DNA of 64,000 nucleotides from CAVPXC01 sp963709505 (GTDB lineage Bacteria; Chloroflexota; Anaerolineae; JAAEKA01): contig CAVPXC010000022.1 of NCBI GenBank assembly GCA_963709505.1, positions 62,001 through 126,000 on the forward strand, in the 5' to 3' direction. Position 1 is the first letter of the stretch. Each line of letters begins with the position of its first letter. Made by a program: the position numbers and the translations under genes. Below, one piece after another: positions 43,156-53,100 of this stretch. The notes below the pieces were generated by a model, which did not search any database, was not told the DNA's origin, and was given only the letters and a program-made list of their open reading frames with translations.

Positions 43156-44076
43156 ATGACCAAGTACGCATTTTTCGAAGGCCAGATTGTACCCATTGAA
43201 GAGGCCAAAGTCAGCGTGATGACGCATGCGCTGCACTATGGCACAGCTTGCTTCGGCGGCATCCGGGCGTATTGGAACGACGAAGCCGAGCAACTTTACG
43301 TTTTCCGGCTGACGGATCACATCCAGCGTTTCCTCAGCTCCACCAAGCTGTTGCTGATGAACCTGCCTTACAGCCCAGAGCACTTGCGCGGCGTCGTGCT
43401 GGAGCTTCTGCGCTGCGAGGGCTTCAAGTTCGACTCCTACGTGCGGCCGCTGGCGTACAAAGCTGACCTAAAGATCGGCGTGCTGCTACACGGCATGACC
43501 GACGAATTGACGATTTTCGCCACGCCGTTCGGTCGTTACGTCGCCAACGAGGAAGGCGCGTCCGTGCGCGTGTCGTCGTGGCGGCGCATCGACGACAACG
43601 CCATCCCAGCCCGCGGCAAGATCGCCGGCGCCTACGTCAACTCAGGTTTCGTCAAGTCCGAGGCGCTAATGGATGGCTATGACGAGGCCATCGTGCTCGA
43701 CCAGCACGGCCACGTTTCGGAGGGCAGCGCCGAGAACATCTTCATGGTGCGCAACGGCCAGCTCATCACGCCGCCGGTGTCGTCCAATATCTTGGAAGGC
43801 ATCACCCGCCGCACGATCATGGAGCTGGCCGCAGCCGAGCTGGGTATTGAAACACTGGAGAGGGAGATCGACCGCACCGAGCTGTACGTCTGTGAGGAGC
43901 TGTTCTTTTGCGGCACAGGCGTCCAGGTGGCAGCCATCACGTCGGTCGATCACCGCCCCGTGGGCACCGGCAGCATGGGCCCGATCACCCAGGCCATCCG
44001 CGACCTCTACTTCGACGTCGTGCGCGGCAAGGTGCAGAAGTATCATCATTGGAATACGCCGGTGTATACGAGCTAG
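43156..44076 (+). CDS. ilvE: Branched-chain amino acid aminotransferase
   Basis: 306 residues. FFEGQIVPIEEAKVSVMTHA, HYGTACFGGIRAYW, SYVRPLAYK, ARGKIAGAYVNSGFVKSEA (Lys that binds pyridoxal phosphate), HVSEGSAENIFMVRNGQLIT and ILEGITRRTIMELA are the fold-type IV signatures. It transfers the amino group in the last step of Val, Leu and Ile synthesis. A start 12 bases later than the spacer repeat. Confidence 0.95.
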   Translation: MTKYAFFEGQIVPIEEAKVSVMTHALHYGTACFGGIRAYWNDEAEQLYVFRLTDHIQRFLSSTKLLLMNLPYSPEHLRGVVLELLRCEGFKFDSYVRPLAYKADLKIGVLLHGMTDELTIFATPFGRYVANEEGASVRVSSWRRIDDNAIPARGKIAGAYVNSGFVKSEALMDGYDEAIVLDQHGHVSEGSAENIFMVRNGQLITPPVSSNILEGITRRTIMELAAAELGIETLEREIDRTELYVCEELFFCGTGVQVAAITSVDHRPVGTGSMGPITQAIRDLYFDVVRGKVQKYHHWNTPVYTS

Positions 44077-44079
44077 TGG

Positions 44080-44235
44080 GGGATGGAGTGATGAGTGCGG
44101 AGTGCGGAGTGATGAATGCGGAATCTGGAGGAGCATTTGGGTACTTTATGTCGAATGCCACCCTTTATCCGCACTCCGCATTCATCACTCCGCATCCCGC
44201 ATTCATCACTCCGCACTCCGCACTCATCACTCCAA
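44080..44235. repeat. GGAGTGATGAGTGCGG / CCGCACTCATCACTCC long inverted repeat
   Basis: Left GATGAGTGCGGAGTGCGGAG, right CCGCACTCCGCACTCATCAC around a loop of about 60 bases. Upstream reading frames through it were rejected as the start of the next gene. Confidence 0.8.
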
Positions 44236-44244
44236 CTCATACGC

Positions 44245-45189
44245 ATGATCTTCAAACCCACTCCCTTCCCCGACGGCAAGCGGGCGCTAATCGCTACCGG
44301 GCTGCTGATTGCGCTCGACCTGCTGCTGGCGCTCCTAGCCTATTTGACCCCGGTTGGCACCATGCCGTTCCTCTTGTTGGTGATGGTGATCCTGCTCTGG
44401 GTTCCGATTGCTTACGTCGCCTGGCGCGCCTGGGCCTGTCTGAGCCTCAGCTATCGGATCGATCGCAATGCGGTTACTTTGTCGTGGGGCCCGATACGCC
44501 AGGTCATCCCGCTGGGCGCCATCCAGGAACTGCGCCGCGGGGAAGCCGTGAGATCCATGCAAGGCAGCCGGTCAGAGGTGCACGGCCCCAACGGCCAGAT
44601 CGACGCAGTGGCACGCGGCATGGCCGATCGCTGGCCGCGATTGGAGAGATACGTTGTGTATGGCACGGAGTTGGGCACGCGGCGTCGATTTGAGAAATTG
44701 CGAATCTACAGCCTGGCCACCCAACCATGGCACGAGCAGCTCGTGATCATGACCGCAGCCGGTGCGTACGGAATCTCGCCGGATAACCCGGATCGCTTTC
44801 TGGAGTTGCTGGCCCAACACCACCAACTGGGGCCAACGCGTCTTGTCGCCCAGGAACGGCATTGGCCGCGCATCGTTGGGTCACCCCTATGGCAGGACCG
44901 CCTCCTGTTGGTGATGCTGATCGCCGGCTTTGCCGGTTTCCTCCTGCTCCTGGGTGTGGCGATGACTCGGTTCACATCGTTGCCATACGCCTTGCCGCAG
45001 TGGGACAACCTGGACCGGCGCATGATCTTTGTCTTCCCCGCGTTTGGCTTCGCCGTGTGGGCTATCAACGGCATCTGGGGGCTGCTGGTATACCGCCAGC
45101 ACCGCGTGGCGGCCGGGCTGCTGTGGGCCGGCGCGCTGGCCGCCCAGGCTGCCGCTCTGATCGCTTTGGTATCGATAACATCGAGCTAA
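44245..45189 (+). CDS. Membrane protein with bacterial PH-like domain
   Basis: 314 residues from ATG 44245, the first after the repeat. Two hydrophobic helices at the start (LIATGLLIALDLLLALLAYL, PFLLLVMVILLWVPIAYVAW), then a beta-rich part (LSYRIDRNAVTLSWGPIRQV, IPLGAIQELRRG) that looks like the bPH domain, and two or three C-terminal helices (LLLVMLIAGFAGFLLLLG, GLLWAGALAAQAAALIALV). Function unknown. The DUF92 gene starts 2 bases later. Confidence 0.7.
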   Translation: MIFKPTPFPDGKRALIATGLLIALDLLLALLAYLTPVGTMPFLLLVMVILLWVPIAYVAWRAWACLSLSYRIDRNAVTLSWGPIRQVIPLGAIQELRRGEAVRSMQGSRSEVHGPNGQIDAVARGMADRWPRLERYVVYGTELGTRRRFEKLRIYSLATQPWHEQLVIMTAAGAYGISPDNPDRFLELLAQHHQLGPTRLVAQERHWPRIVGSPLWQDRLLLVMLIAGFAGFLLLLGVAMTRFTSLPYALPQWDNLDRRMIFVFPAFGFAVWAINGIWGLLVYRQHRVAAGLLWAGALAAQAAALIALVSITSS

Positions 45190-45191
45190 TC

Positions 45192-46065
45192 ATGGACTGG
45201 ACCCGGATTGCGCTCGGCTTCTTGCTGAGCACGGCTATTGGCTGGCTGGCATACCGCCGCAACTCGTTGTCGAAGAGCGGTGTGGCTGGCGCGATCATCA
45301 CAGGGACCGCGATCTTCGGCTTCGGCGGCTGGACGTGGGGCCTGGTGTTGATCGCTTTTTTCGTCAGCTCGACCCTGCTGAGCCACTTCCGCCGCGGCGG
45401 ACAAAACGGCCATGGCCGAGAAGTTCGCCAAAGGTGAACGCCGCGACCTGGCGCAGACGCTGGCTAATGGCGGATTTGGCGCCCTGCTTGCCCTGGCAGT
45501 GCTGCTCTTGATCGACCTGCCTGGCAAGCCCAGGCTGGGCAATCCGCTGTATGCCTATCTGACCCTGGCCTACTTCGGCGCCATTGCCAGCGCCAATGCC
45601 GATACCTGGGCCACCGAGTTGGGCGTGTTGTCACGGACCCCGCCGCGGCTGATCACCACTGGCAAGCCAGTAGCGCCGGGCACCTCGGGTGGCATCACCT
45701 GGTATGGGACAGTCGCAGCACTGGCGGGCAGTGCCTTCATCGGAGTCACTGCATTCTTGCTCGTCCAGGGCGCCGCGCTGGCAACGAGGGGTACGCTCCT
45801 GCTGAGCGATCTACCAGTGGTTTGGATCGCCAGCCTGGCTGGCTTGTTAGGATCGTTGTTCGACAGCTTGCTGGGCGCCACCGTGCAGGCTATGTATTGG
45901 TGTGACACCTGCGGCAAGGAAACCGAGCGCCTTGTGCACACCTGCGGCACCCCCACTCAGCCCCTCCGAGGCTGGTCGTGGCTGAACAACGACTCGGTCA
46001 ATTTCGTGTCGTCCGTGGTCGGCGGACTGCTTGCCGGAAGCTTGGGTTTGCTGATTTTGGTCTAG
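45192..46065 (+). CDS. DUF92 (TMEM19/VTE6-like) integral membrane protein, one frameshift
   Basis: About 290 residues. RIALGFLLSTAIGWLAYRRN and LSKSGVAGAIITGTAIFGFG, GWTWGLVLIAFFVSSTLLSH, then one extra base near 45398 and ADKTAMAEKFAKGERRDLAQ, TLANGGFGALLA. ASANADTWATELGVLS and GTSGGITWYGT are the family's hallmarks. Related plant VTE6 is a phytyl-phosphate kinase and archaeal members make isoprenoid phosphates; role here is inferred. Confidence 0.85.
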
Positions 46066-46112
46066 GATCGTATAATTCGGCACATGTCCTCCTGTGAATT
46101 TGAGCAAAGTCG

Positions 46113-46901
46113 ATGACCAACGCTGAAACAACCCTGTTTCTATCGGTCGTGATACCCTGCTATAACGAAGCGCGCAATATCGAACGGGGGGTACTGGACG
46201 AAGTCGATCATTTCCTCAGCCAACAAAGCTATCGCTGGGAAGTGATTATCGTCGATGACGGCTCCACCGATTCCAGCAGGCAGCTAATCGAGCGTATGAT
46301 CGCTGACAAAGCCGGCTTCATTGTGCGGGATATTCCCCACGGCGGCAAGCCAGCGGCGGTATGGGCTGGGATCCAACACGCCCAGGGTGAAGTCGTTTTG
46401 TTCACCGACATGGACCAGTCCACGCCGATTGACGAAGTCGACAAGCTACTACCCTGGTATGGGGAGGGCTATGACGTAGTCATCGGCTCGCGGGGCGCGA
46501 CGCGGGAGGGATTTACCTTGCTACGCAAGTTGGGCAGCTTGATCTTCCGCAGCCTGCGCAGTCTCTTCTTGCTGCGCGATATCAATGATACCCAGTGCGG
46601 CTTTAAGACCTGTCGTCGCCACGTCGCCCTGGAGACATTCCCGCGCTTGCAGTTCTTCAAGCTCCAGGATCGTCCCAGCGGCTGGAAAGTATCCGCTTAC
46701 GATGTTGAGCTTCTCTACATCATGGAAAAAGCGGGCTACACCATCAAAGAAGTCGTGGTGGACTGGCAGAACCGCGATGTGAGCGTCACCAAGGGACAAC
46801 AGAGCGACCTGGTGCGATACACCAACGAGTCACTGGAGATGGCCAGGGAGATTCTGCGGGTCAAGCGCAATGAGATGCGCGGTATGTACGACCATGTGTG
46901 A
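46113..46901 (+). CDS. Family-2 glycosyltransferase (polyprenyl-phosphate glucosyltransferase-like)
   Basis: 262 residues. LSVVIPCYNEARNIERGV, EVIIVDDGSTDSSRQLIER, HGGKPAAVWAGIQHAQGEVV, LFTDMDQSTPIDEVDKLL (DxD) and GSRGATREGFTLLRKLGS, then DTQCGFKTCRR are the motifs of the Alg5/DPG-synthase group. It follows the DUF92 protein by 47 bases, so a lipid-sugar pathway is plausible. Confidence 0.9.
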   Translation: MTNAETTLFLSVVIPCYNEARNIERGVLDEVDHFLSQQSYRWEVIIVDDGSTDSSRQLIERMIADKAGFIVRDIPHGGKPAAVWAGIQHAQGEVVLFTDMDQSTPIDEVDKLLPWYGEGYDVVIGSRGATREGFTLLRKLGSLIFRSLRSLFLLRDINDTQCGFKTCRRHVALETFPRLQFFKLQDRPSGWKVSAYDVELLYIMEKAGYTIKEVVVDWQNRDVSVTKGQQSDLVRYTNESLEMAREILRVKRNEMRGMYDHV

Positions 46902-46954
46902 CGGTGCGACAAATGCTCTGCCCAGTCTTTAATCGTGCCGGTACCAGCCTCTGC

Positions 46955-46995
46955 ATAGTAAGTGCCCGAGACGTGATATCTCGGGCACTTACTAT
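46955..46995. terminator. 17-bp hairpin ATAGTAAGTGCCCGAGA at the tRNA-Lys 3' end
   Basis: Perfect arms 46955-46971 and 46979-46995 with loop CGTGATA. The right arm reaches the discriminator base of the tRNA. It has no T tract, so it may be a processing hairpin or terminator for both convergent transcripts. Confidence 0.55.
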
Positions 46996-47066
46996 GAGCC
47001 GCCAGGGGCTCGAACCCTGAACCTAAAGATTAAAAGTCTTTTGCTCTACCATTGAGCTAGCGGCCC
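46995..47066 (-). tRNA. trnK: tRNA-Lys (anticodon TTT)
   Basis: 72 bases on the minus strand. Acceptor GGGCCGC pairs with GCGGCTC, D-arm GCTCAATGGTAGAGC, anticodon stem-loop AAGACTTTTAATCTT with TTT, T-arm CAGGGTTCGAGCCCCTG. CCA is not encoded (TAG follows the discriminator A). Confidence 0.95.
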
Positions 47067-47395
47067 ACGAGAATACACAATATACCGTGTATTTGATCCC
47101 CTGATAAACTGCATGCAGTAACCTATTCGGTCGTGTTAAGGTGGCGAAAAAATCAACGTCCTCTTGTCCACTCGACGGGTCGCAAGGCGGCTTACTGACG
47201 TCCGGCGCAGTTTTTCATGCAGAACATATTGTAACCGTATGCGCATAACTGTCAAACGCGGTTGCTTGTCGAGATCGAGCGTCCAGGTGATGACCATGCT
47301 GGCTTCGCCATTGTAGTGTTAGCGTCCGGTTTCTTTGATCGCGATTTGGGTTGTTTCGGCTGAGATAATCGCCGCTCGGCGAAATTGGGGTTGGC
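47067..47395. other. Gene-free stretch between tRNA-Lys and phage remnant
   Basis: No reading frame or RNA recognised. ATTGTAACCGTATG at 47228 recurs before the lysozyme-like gene (48443), which suggests leftover phage leader sequence. A copy of the tRNA 3' end that would mark an attachment site was not found. Confidence 0.35.
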
Positions 47396-47423
47396 AAGGC
47401 TGTCCGTTTTGGACGGCCTTTTT
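47396..47423 (+). terminator. Rho-independent terminator
   Basis: AAGGCTGTCC, loop GTTTT, GGACGGCC followed by TTTTTG; stem 8 bp with one G-T pair. Confidence 0.65.
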
Positions 47424-47519
47424 GTATTTGGCAGCTGCTGGCTGGGTCCGGTTCCGGGTCCGGCTCTGGTTCCGGCGGGGGTGCGGGAGCAGCCAGCCCC
47501 CGCACGGTACGGTGCAGCG

Positions 47520-48195
47520 AGCTGTGGGGATTGGGCAGGCGGGGACAGTCCTGGACGAACCCGAAGACGGGCGGTGCGTTCGTCGAGACGCCCTACGTCG
47601 CGCCCGGCGCGTTCTGGCAGGACACCGACCCCGCCGCCGCCTTTGGGAAGATCCCGACCGGCACCCTCGACACCTTGCTCGAAGCCTACTGGCTGTTCTG
47701 CAAGACGGTGGCGATTGTCACGCGGCGGCCCCTGTCGCTGTTCGTCGGCTATGCGTCGGGCGAGTCGGGCGAAAGCTTCAAGGAGCGCGAGTTGGGGCTG
47801 GTGGCGCAGGCGCAGTCAGCTACGGTGCACTTCGGCAATGCCTGGGAGGACGTGATGCGGCTGGCCCTGGGCCTGAACGACGCCTTCGGCGAGGGCGGGC
47901 TTTGCCCTGGACGGCCTGACGCTCTCGACGCAGTGGGCCGAGGTCGAAGTGCGCAACGAGACCGAGCACCGCGCCATGCTGCGCGAGGACTTCAAGGCCG
48001 GGCTGATCGACAAGGAGCAGGCGTGGAAGGAGATGGGCGTGAGCGAGGAAGACCAGCGCGGCGATGCTGCGCCGCGAGAAGACCCGCCAGGCCGCGGCGG
48101 TCAAGGAAGCGCTGCGCATGGCGAACGAGGACAAGCAGGCGGGCCAACAAGACAACCCCGCCGCCCAGAAAGGCGCTCAGAATGGCGAGAAGTAA
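47520..48195 (+). pseudogene. Phage portal protein (SPP1 gp6-like), C-terminal part, frameshifted
   Basis: Starts within WTNPKTGGAFVETPYVAPGA, continues with ATVHFGNAWEDVMRLALGLN, then shifts to FALDGLTLSTQWAEVEVRNE then TEHRAMLREDFKAGLIDKEQ, AWKEMGVSEED, then shifts again to LRREKTRQAAAVKEALRMAN and stops at 48195. The ETEH..A....AG.I..E.A...MG pattern is the portal C-terminus. The N-terminal half is missing. Confidence 0.65.
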
Positions 48196-48434
48196 CATCC
48201 TGCGCAAACTGGCCGACCGCAGGCTGGTTTCAGGCGACCTGGCCGAGCAAGCGGAGCGGCTGGATCGGGGCGACGACGCGCCGCTGGGCGAGCCGCTGGA
48301 CCTCGACGACCTGCTGGCCCTGGCCGAGATCGACCAAGAGGACATCGCGCGGGCGGCTGAGACGTGGCGCGGCAAGCGCCAGCCTGCCCGGCCTGCTCGA
48401 CGCCCGCCCCGTCAAGGGGACGCCCCGCGCTTGA
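48182..48434 (+). pseudogene. Small phage protein, one frameshift
   Basis: ATG 48182 overlaps the portal end. SNILRKLADRRLVSGDLAEQ then LDLDDLLALAEIDQEDIARA, then one base shift near 48375 and SLPGLLDARPVKGTPRA to the stop at 48434. No function recognised. Confidence 0.45.
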
Positions 48435-48452
48435 GGTTGTGATTGTAACCGT

Positions 48453-48800
48453 ATGATGAGACTACTTGCCTTCCTCGCCGCGGCGCGGATCATCGCCGGC
48501 GAGGCCCCCGGCTGTCCCGTCGAGGCCAAGATCGCCGTCGCCAACGTTATGCAGAACCGAGCTGCGGTGGGCATTGCGGGCGGCTGGTATGGCGACCGCG
48601 AGCCGGCTGCCGCAGACCTGGCGGTGGCGTGGCTGGCGGAGAGAGACGCCCTGCCCCACCTGGCAGGCGACGCCCTCTACGCCATCGGCCCCGGCGACAA
48701 GGCCCGGATGCCGTGGCTCAAGAACGCCGAGGCGCTGCGGAGTTTTCAGTGCCCCGGCACGCGCATCGAAGTGTATGAGGTTATGAAGATAACGCCATGA
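48453..48800 (+). CDS. Cell-wall hydrolase SleB-like phage protein
   Basis: 115 residues. AAARIIAGEAPGCPVEAKIA then VANVMQNRAAV matches the SleB/hydrolase-2 pattern (E in GEA, VANVxxNR); later DALYAIGPGDKARMPWLKN. Possible endolysin or tail lysozyme. ATG 48453 or 48456. It overlaps the next gene by 4 bases. Confidence 0.55.
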   Translation: MMRLLAFLAAARIIAGEAPGCPVEAKIAVANVMQNRAAVGIAGGWYGDREPAAADLAVAWLAERDALPHLAGDALYAIGPGDKARMPWLKNAEALRSFQCPGTRIEVYEVMKITP

Positions 48801-48994
48801 CGCCTGAAGATTGGGCAGACTATCGCGAAACCAAGATCAAGTCCCCCAAGTGGACCCACATCCAGAGCTTTCACGGCCAGATCGTCGGGTCGATGGCCCC
48901 CGGCGCGCTGCTGAGCGCGGGCAAGCCGGAGAAGGGTCGGCGGCCCGTGGTGATCATTGGCTGGATCGACGAGAAGGCGCTGGCCGATGCCTGA
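48797..48994 (+). CDS. Small phage protein of unknown function
   Basis: 65 residues from ATG 48797: EDWADYRETKIKSPKWTHIQ, SFHGQIVGSMAPGALLSAGK, VVIIGWIDEKALADA. Overlaps both neighbours by a few bases, as in a phage operon. No family recognised. Confidence 0.45.
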   Translation: MTPEDWADYRETKIKSPKWTHIQSFHGQIVGSMAPGALLSAGKPEKGRRPVVIIGWIDEKALADA

Positions 48995-49629
48995 CGAGCA
49001 CCGGGTCGAGCTTTATCGAGCTTGACCAGTACGTCTACGACCGCCGCACAGGCCGCTTCCACGGCCCGCTGCCGTCCTACCGCATCGTCAGCCGCGCCAC
49101 GATCATGGGCCTGATCCAGGAGCGGATCGACTTCCACACCCAGGAAATCAACCGCCTCACCCAGGCGCTGATCGACCGCAGGATCGACCTGGCGACGTGG
49201 GAGCGGGGCGTGGCCCAGGAACTCAAGGACCTCTACCTCCAGCAGGCGGCGTTGGCCCGCGGCGGCTGGCAGAACCTGACCGCGGCCGACAAGCGGCGGG
49301 TGACGCTGCTGCTGAAGGAGCAGTATGGCTACCTCGACGGCTTCGCCCGCGAGATCGCGGCGGGCACGTTGTCCGCCAAGCAGATCCTTTGGCGCGCCGG
49401 GCTGTACCCGATGGGCGGCCGCCAGAGCTACTGGAAGGCGCGCGACGCCGACGAGAAGAAGCGCGGGTTGACGCAGGAAAGGCGCATCGCCGTGGGCGAC
49501 GCCGGCACCTGCTCGCCCTGCTCGGACCTGGCGGCCAAGGGCTGGCGGCGCATCGGCACGCTGCCCACGCCAGGCGGCCCGCCCTGCGCCGGCCTCAACC
49601 TTTGCCGATGTGAGAAGGAGTATCGCTGA
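48987..49629 (+). pseudogene. Phage minor head protein (SPP1 gp7 / Mu F-like), frameshift near the start
   Basis: ATG 48987 gives PDEHRVELYRA then a stop; TCGAGCTT occurs twice ten bases apart there, and dropping one copy restores ELDQYVYDRRTGRFHGPLPS. The rest is intact: IQERIDFHTQEINRLTQALI and the zinc-like ending GDAGTCSPCSDLAAKGWRRI, TLPTPGGPPCAGLNLCRC, typical of the F-like head morphogenesis proteins. Confidence 0.65.
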
Positions 49630-49964
49630 TGCCAGTTCCCAACCTGACCCCCGATAACTTCGCCCGCTACGTCTTCGCCCAGCTAACCCGGATGCCCATC
49701 ACGGAGCGGGTCGAGGTGCTGAGCGACGACAGCGCGCGCGTCTCCCTCAAGAACGGCCAGCAGTTCACCGTGGCGGTGGTGCATGGAAAGCCCAAACCAA
49801 ACGACAAGACCCAACCGAGTGAGCCGATCATCCTCCGCTGCGCCTGCTGCGGGCTGCCGTTTGCGCGCCTGGAGGGGGACAGGCTGGTGATCGAGAGCCG
49901 GCACAAGGGGGAGGTGCACGTCAACGAGATCAGCGTGGGGGCGCTGGGGGCGATGATGGGGTAG
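49629..49964 (+). CDS. Phage protein with CxxC-type zinc finger (Com-like)
   Basis: 111 residues, ATG 49629 overlapping the previous TGA. LTPDNFARYVFAQLTRMPIT, VLSDDSARVSLKNGQQFTVA and LRCACCGLPFARLEGDRLVI then ESRHKGEVHVNEIS. The C-A-C-C-G-L-P-F motif resembles Mu Com, a translational activator, but this is an inference. 49965-50135 shows nothing. Confidence 0.5.
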   Translation: MPVPNLTPDNFARYVFAQLTRMPITERVEVLSDDSARVSLKNGQQFTVAVVHGKPKPNDKTQPSEPIILRCACCGLPFARLEGDRLVIESRHKGEVHVNEISVGALGAMMG

Positions 49965-50135
49965 TCTGCGAAAGAACGCGACGAGCGACTCCTCCCCCAT
50001 GCGGAACCACCCTGCGATAGCAGATTGGATGAGACTTGGCTAGGTTGCACGTTTGGTTTACCTCATCATTTGCTGGTCGCGCACACGAAGTTCAGCAGCC
50101 AGAGGTAAGAGAGGTCAAAGCAAAGAGCCAGTGGT

Positions 50136-53100
50136 CTAACTCACAATCACCACCCGAAACCCGATGCCATGTCTACGAGTATTTGGGGCAGTCCAAAGGC
50201 GAACGGCAGCGACGAGGAGAGAACTTTCGTAATAGTTTGAGTCATGCCCGGGGCTGCCACGCACCACGCGCTTCTCATTACCATTCTCCTTGATGTGCTC
50301 AGGTGTACTGCACTCATTCAGACACCATTCCCACACGTTGCTTCCAAGATCGTGAATGCCGTAGGGCGAGCCGCTCTGTGGATGTGCGCCTACAGCAGTT
50401 ATCAAGTTCGAGAGATAAAAATCGCCGGTGTATAAGTTCGCGTCGACGTTGGCGAATCCTTGTTCAGAGTGGTATGCACTCCACGGATACCGACCCTTGT
50501 GGCCGCGGGCAGCCTTTTCCCACTGCCACTCGGTTGGCAGTGTGATATGCCAGCCTTGCTTATCGCACAAGGCTCGTGGCAGTAGGCTAGAATGTTGTTG
50601 CGCCTTGGCGGTGAGCCATCGGCAGAAAGCTATGGCCTCATACCAACTGACGGCATCGATCGGACGATTCGGAACCTCCAGTGGCCGGTTTCCCCAACCA
50701 ATTAGGTCCCTTTGCGCAACAGCCAGACCTTGCCACCATTGCGGATTGCGAAAACCATCGGTTGCGCTCAAAAACGCCTGGAACTGAAGACGCGTAATCG
50801 GATTGCGGGCCAGCCAAAAATCTGGCTCAGTACGTCTCAAACCGTTACCGTAAATGAACTCTGTGCGTCCGGTTTTCGGGTCTTTTTTGGGCACGAGCAC
50901 CCAGTCGATGTCAGGCAGACCATTGGGCCGAAGCCCTACACCTGGTCGAGGATCACCCAAATAGTTGATAACCGTGCCCGCTTCAATGATTTGCTCGATC
51001 GACCCGCGCGTGTCCTGCATCAGATTCACCAGCCGTTGCTGTAGGGTCAGAATCATGGGCGCGGCCGGTCGCTTACCGCCGCTCTGAGCGATGCAACGTG
51101 CCGCCAATGATGGATTGACGACCAGCAGCCGTTCAATCAGCGGCGTCATGTCGGGCAAAATTCCTGCCAGCAGAATAACCGCTTCGTCCCAGTTATGCGT
51201 TCGCAATTGGTCTTGCCAGAGACTCTGTAGGTCGTCACCATCACGGAGTTGCCCAACCAACGCGAGCGCAGTGAAATACTCCTGCACCAACTGATGCACG
51301 AAACGTACCTCGGAGTCGGACGTATCGAGCAGAGTGGCGCTGGCGCATTGATGGATGACTAGGCTAGCGTCTACGTCCCGCTGCACTAGCTGTTTCGCAG
51401 CCCATTGCGCGTTCACGGCGGTTCCGAGATCTCCAGCTTGCTGCATAGCATATGCGATTCTCGCCATGCTCTTACTCAGAATGTCTGCACCCAGCCAGAT
51501 TCTGGGATCGCAACGCTTCTCCTCGCGCGTAAGCAACGCGTCAACAAAGGCTGCAAGTAGCTGCCCCCGGTTGTGGGGCAGGACACCCTCGCGCGTGGCG
51601 TACACTTGCGCTGTCATCACCAACATATACGGGTTTCGACCTAGTACAAGAAGGGGCGGCAGATCCTTTTTGCGCAATTGGAGCCAATGGGAGGCGTCCA
51701 TACCCTTGATTCGAACGTCATCCGGAATGCCCGTAGCTGTCCAAAACTGCATCCAGGTGCCCCCCACGCGCTGCCAGATGCGCCAGAGGTCGGCGACCTT
51801 CGGGTCTCCAACCATCTGCCAGAACAACTTTTCGCCCTCGGCTTGGCCCAAATACCGCTGCAAGTATTCGCGTTGCCGCCATGGCTCTAGCGGCTTGATT
51901 TCTAGCTTCTCCAGCCAAAGCGTCTCTACATAGTCCATCTTCCGGCATGTAATAACGACTGGAGTGTCTCGATATTGGTTTAGCAGATTCTGGATGTGCT
52001 CTATTCGCTTCTTGTAGTCCTGCTGTGGCATCTCATTGAGCGCGTCCAGCAACAGGATCACACGCTTGCTATTCAGATAGGCGGGGAGGTAGGGACCGAG
52101 CTCATCGAAAAAGCCTTGGGCGTAGTCCAGGGGGGGTTCCGATCCCGTGTAAGCTCCCAGAGGCGCCAACAGCGGCAGCGGCGCTCGCGGATCATCCTTT
52201 GCGGCGATGGCAAGATCGTAGGCCAGCCGCCACAGGGTCGTGGTCTTGCCTGCTCCCGGTTCACCCAGGATAACCAGCCTCCTGTAATCTGCAACAGCCT
52301 TGCGCAGGTCGTCTACCGGCACCCGCTCAGTCCGTCGCCCTATACCAAATCCGTGCTCCTCCAGCTTCTCAAAGCCGGTCGGCATGAACAGCATGGGCAA
52401 GTCCAGCCGCGGGCCTTCGGCCGCAGCCGCTCGTACCTCGGCGATCCCAGCCAGCGGCGTGTACTTCTCGGCCCAGTAGCGGTACTTCTCGATCAGCCCA
52501 TCCAGGTAGGCGAGTTCCCTGGCACGGCCGTCCGTTTCCGCAGTTTTGACTGGCTCCCACCAAATGCGCCCTTCCGGCGTGCGCATGAACAATGCGGGCG
52601 TCCACCACTCGCTCGCACCCGCCGCCCAGATCGCCTTGCGCCCTGCCGTCATCGCTCGGTCTACGCCTCGCCCAACTGCGATAGCGTCGTAAAACGCCCC
52701 AGCGAAAGCATCAGCCGTCACGTCGGACACATTGGTCTGCATGGCGACCACAGCCGGGATGCCTGCCCGCAACAACGCGCCGGCAACCGATGCTGCCTGC
52801 CCACCGCCTACGCCAGCCCGGCAGGCGTTGAGAACGGCCAGGCGCACGCCTTCCCCAGCCAGCATCTGGCCCAACATTTCAGCATTCACCAATTGCGACT
52901 TTCCTCGATCATTGACGAAGACAAGCCCGCTGTCCGTGCCGTGCCCGGCAAAGTGCCAGATGTCTACCGTACGGCGCAGGGCGGCGAGTAAGGCAGAAAG
53001 GGTAGCGCCCCCTGGGATCGGTTGGGGCGTCTCTAATCGCCGATCCTTTACCAGCGGCGCAACCACCTTTTCGATTCCTGTCCATTCTTTGGCAACGTCC

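Noticed and set aside
46995..47066. Phage attachment site at tRNA-Lys
   Set aside because: No second copy of the tRNA 3' end was seen in the window, so integration there cannot be supported.
47450..47505. Pro-Glu-Asp repeat protein on the minus strand (EPEPDPEPDP)
   Set aside because: Comes from a GGTTCCGGGTCCGGCTC microsatellite; no ribosome site and adjacent to a terminator.
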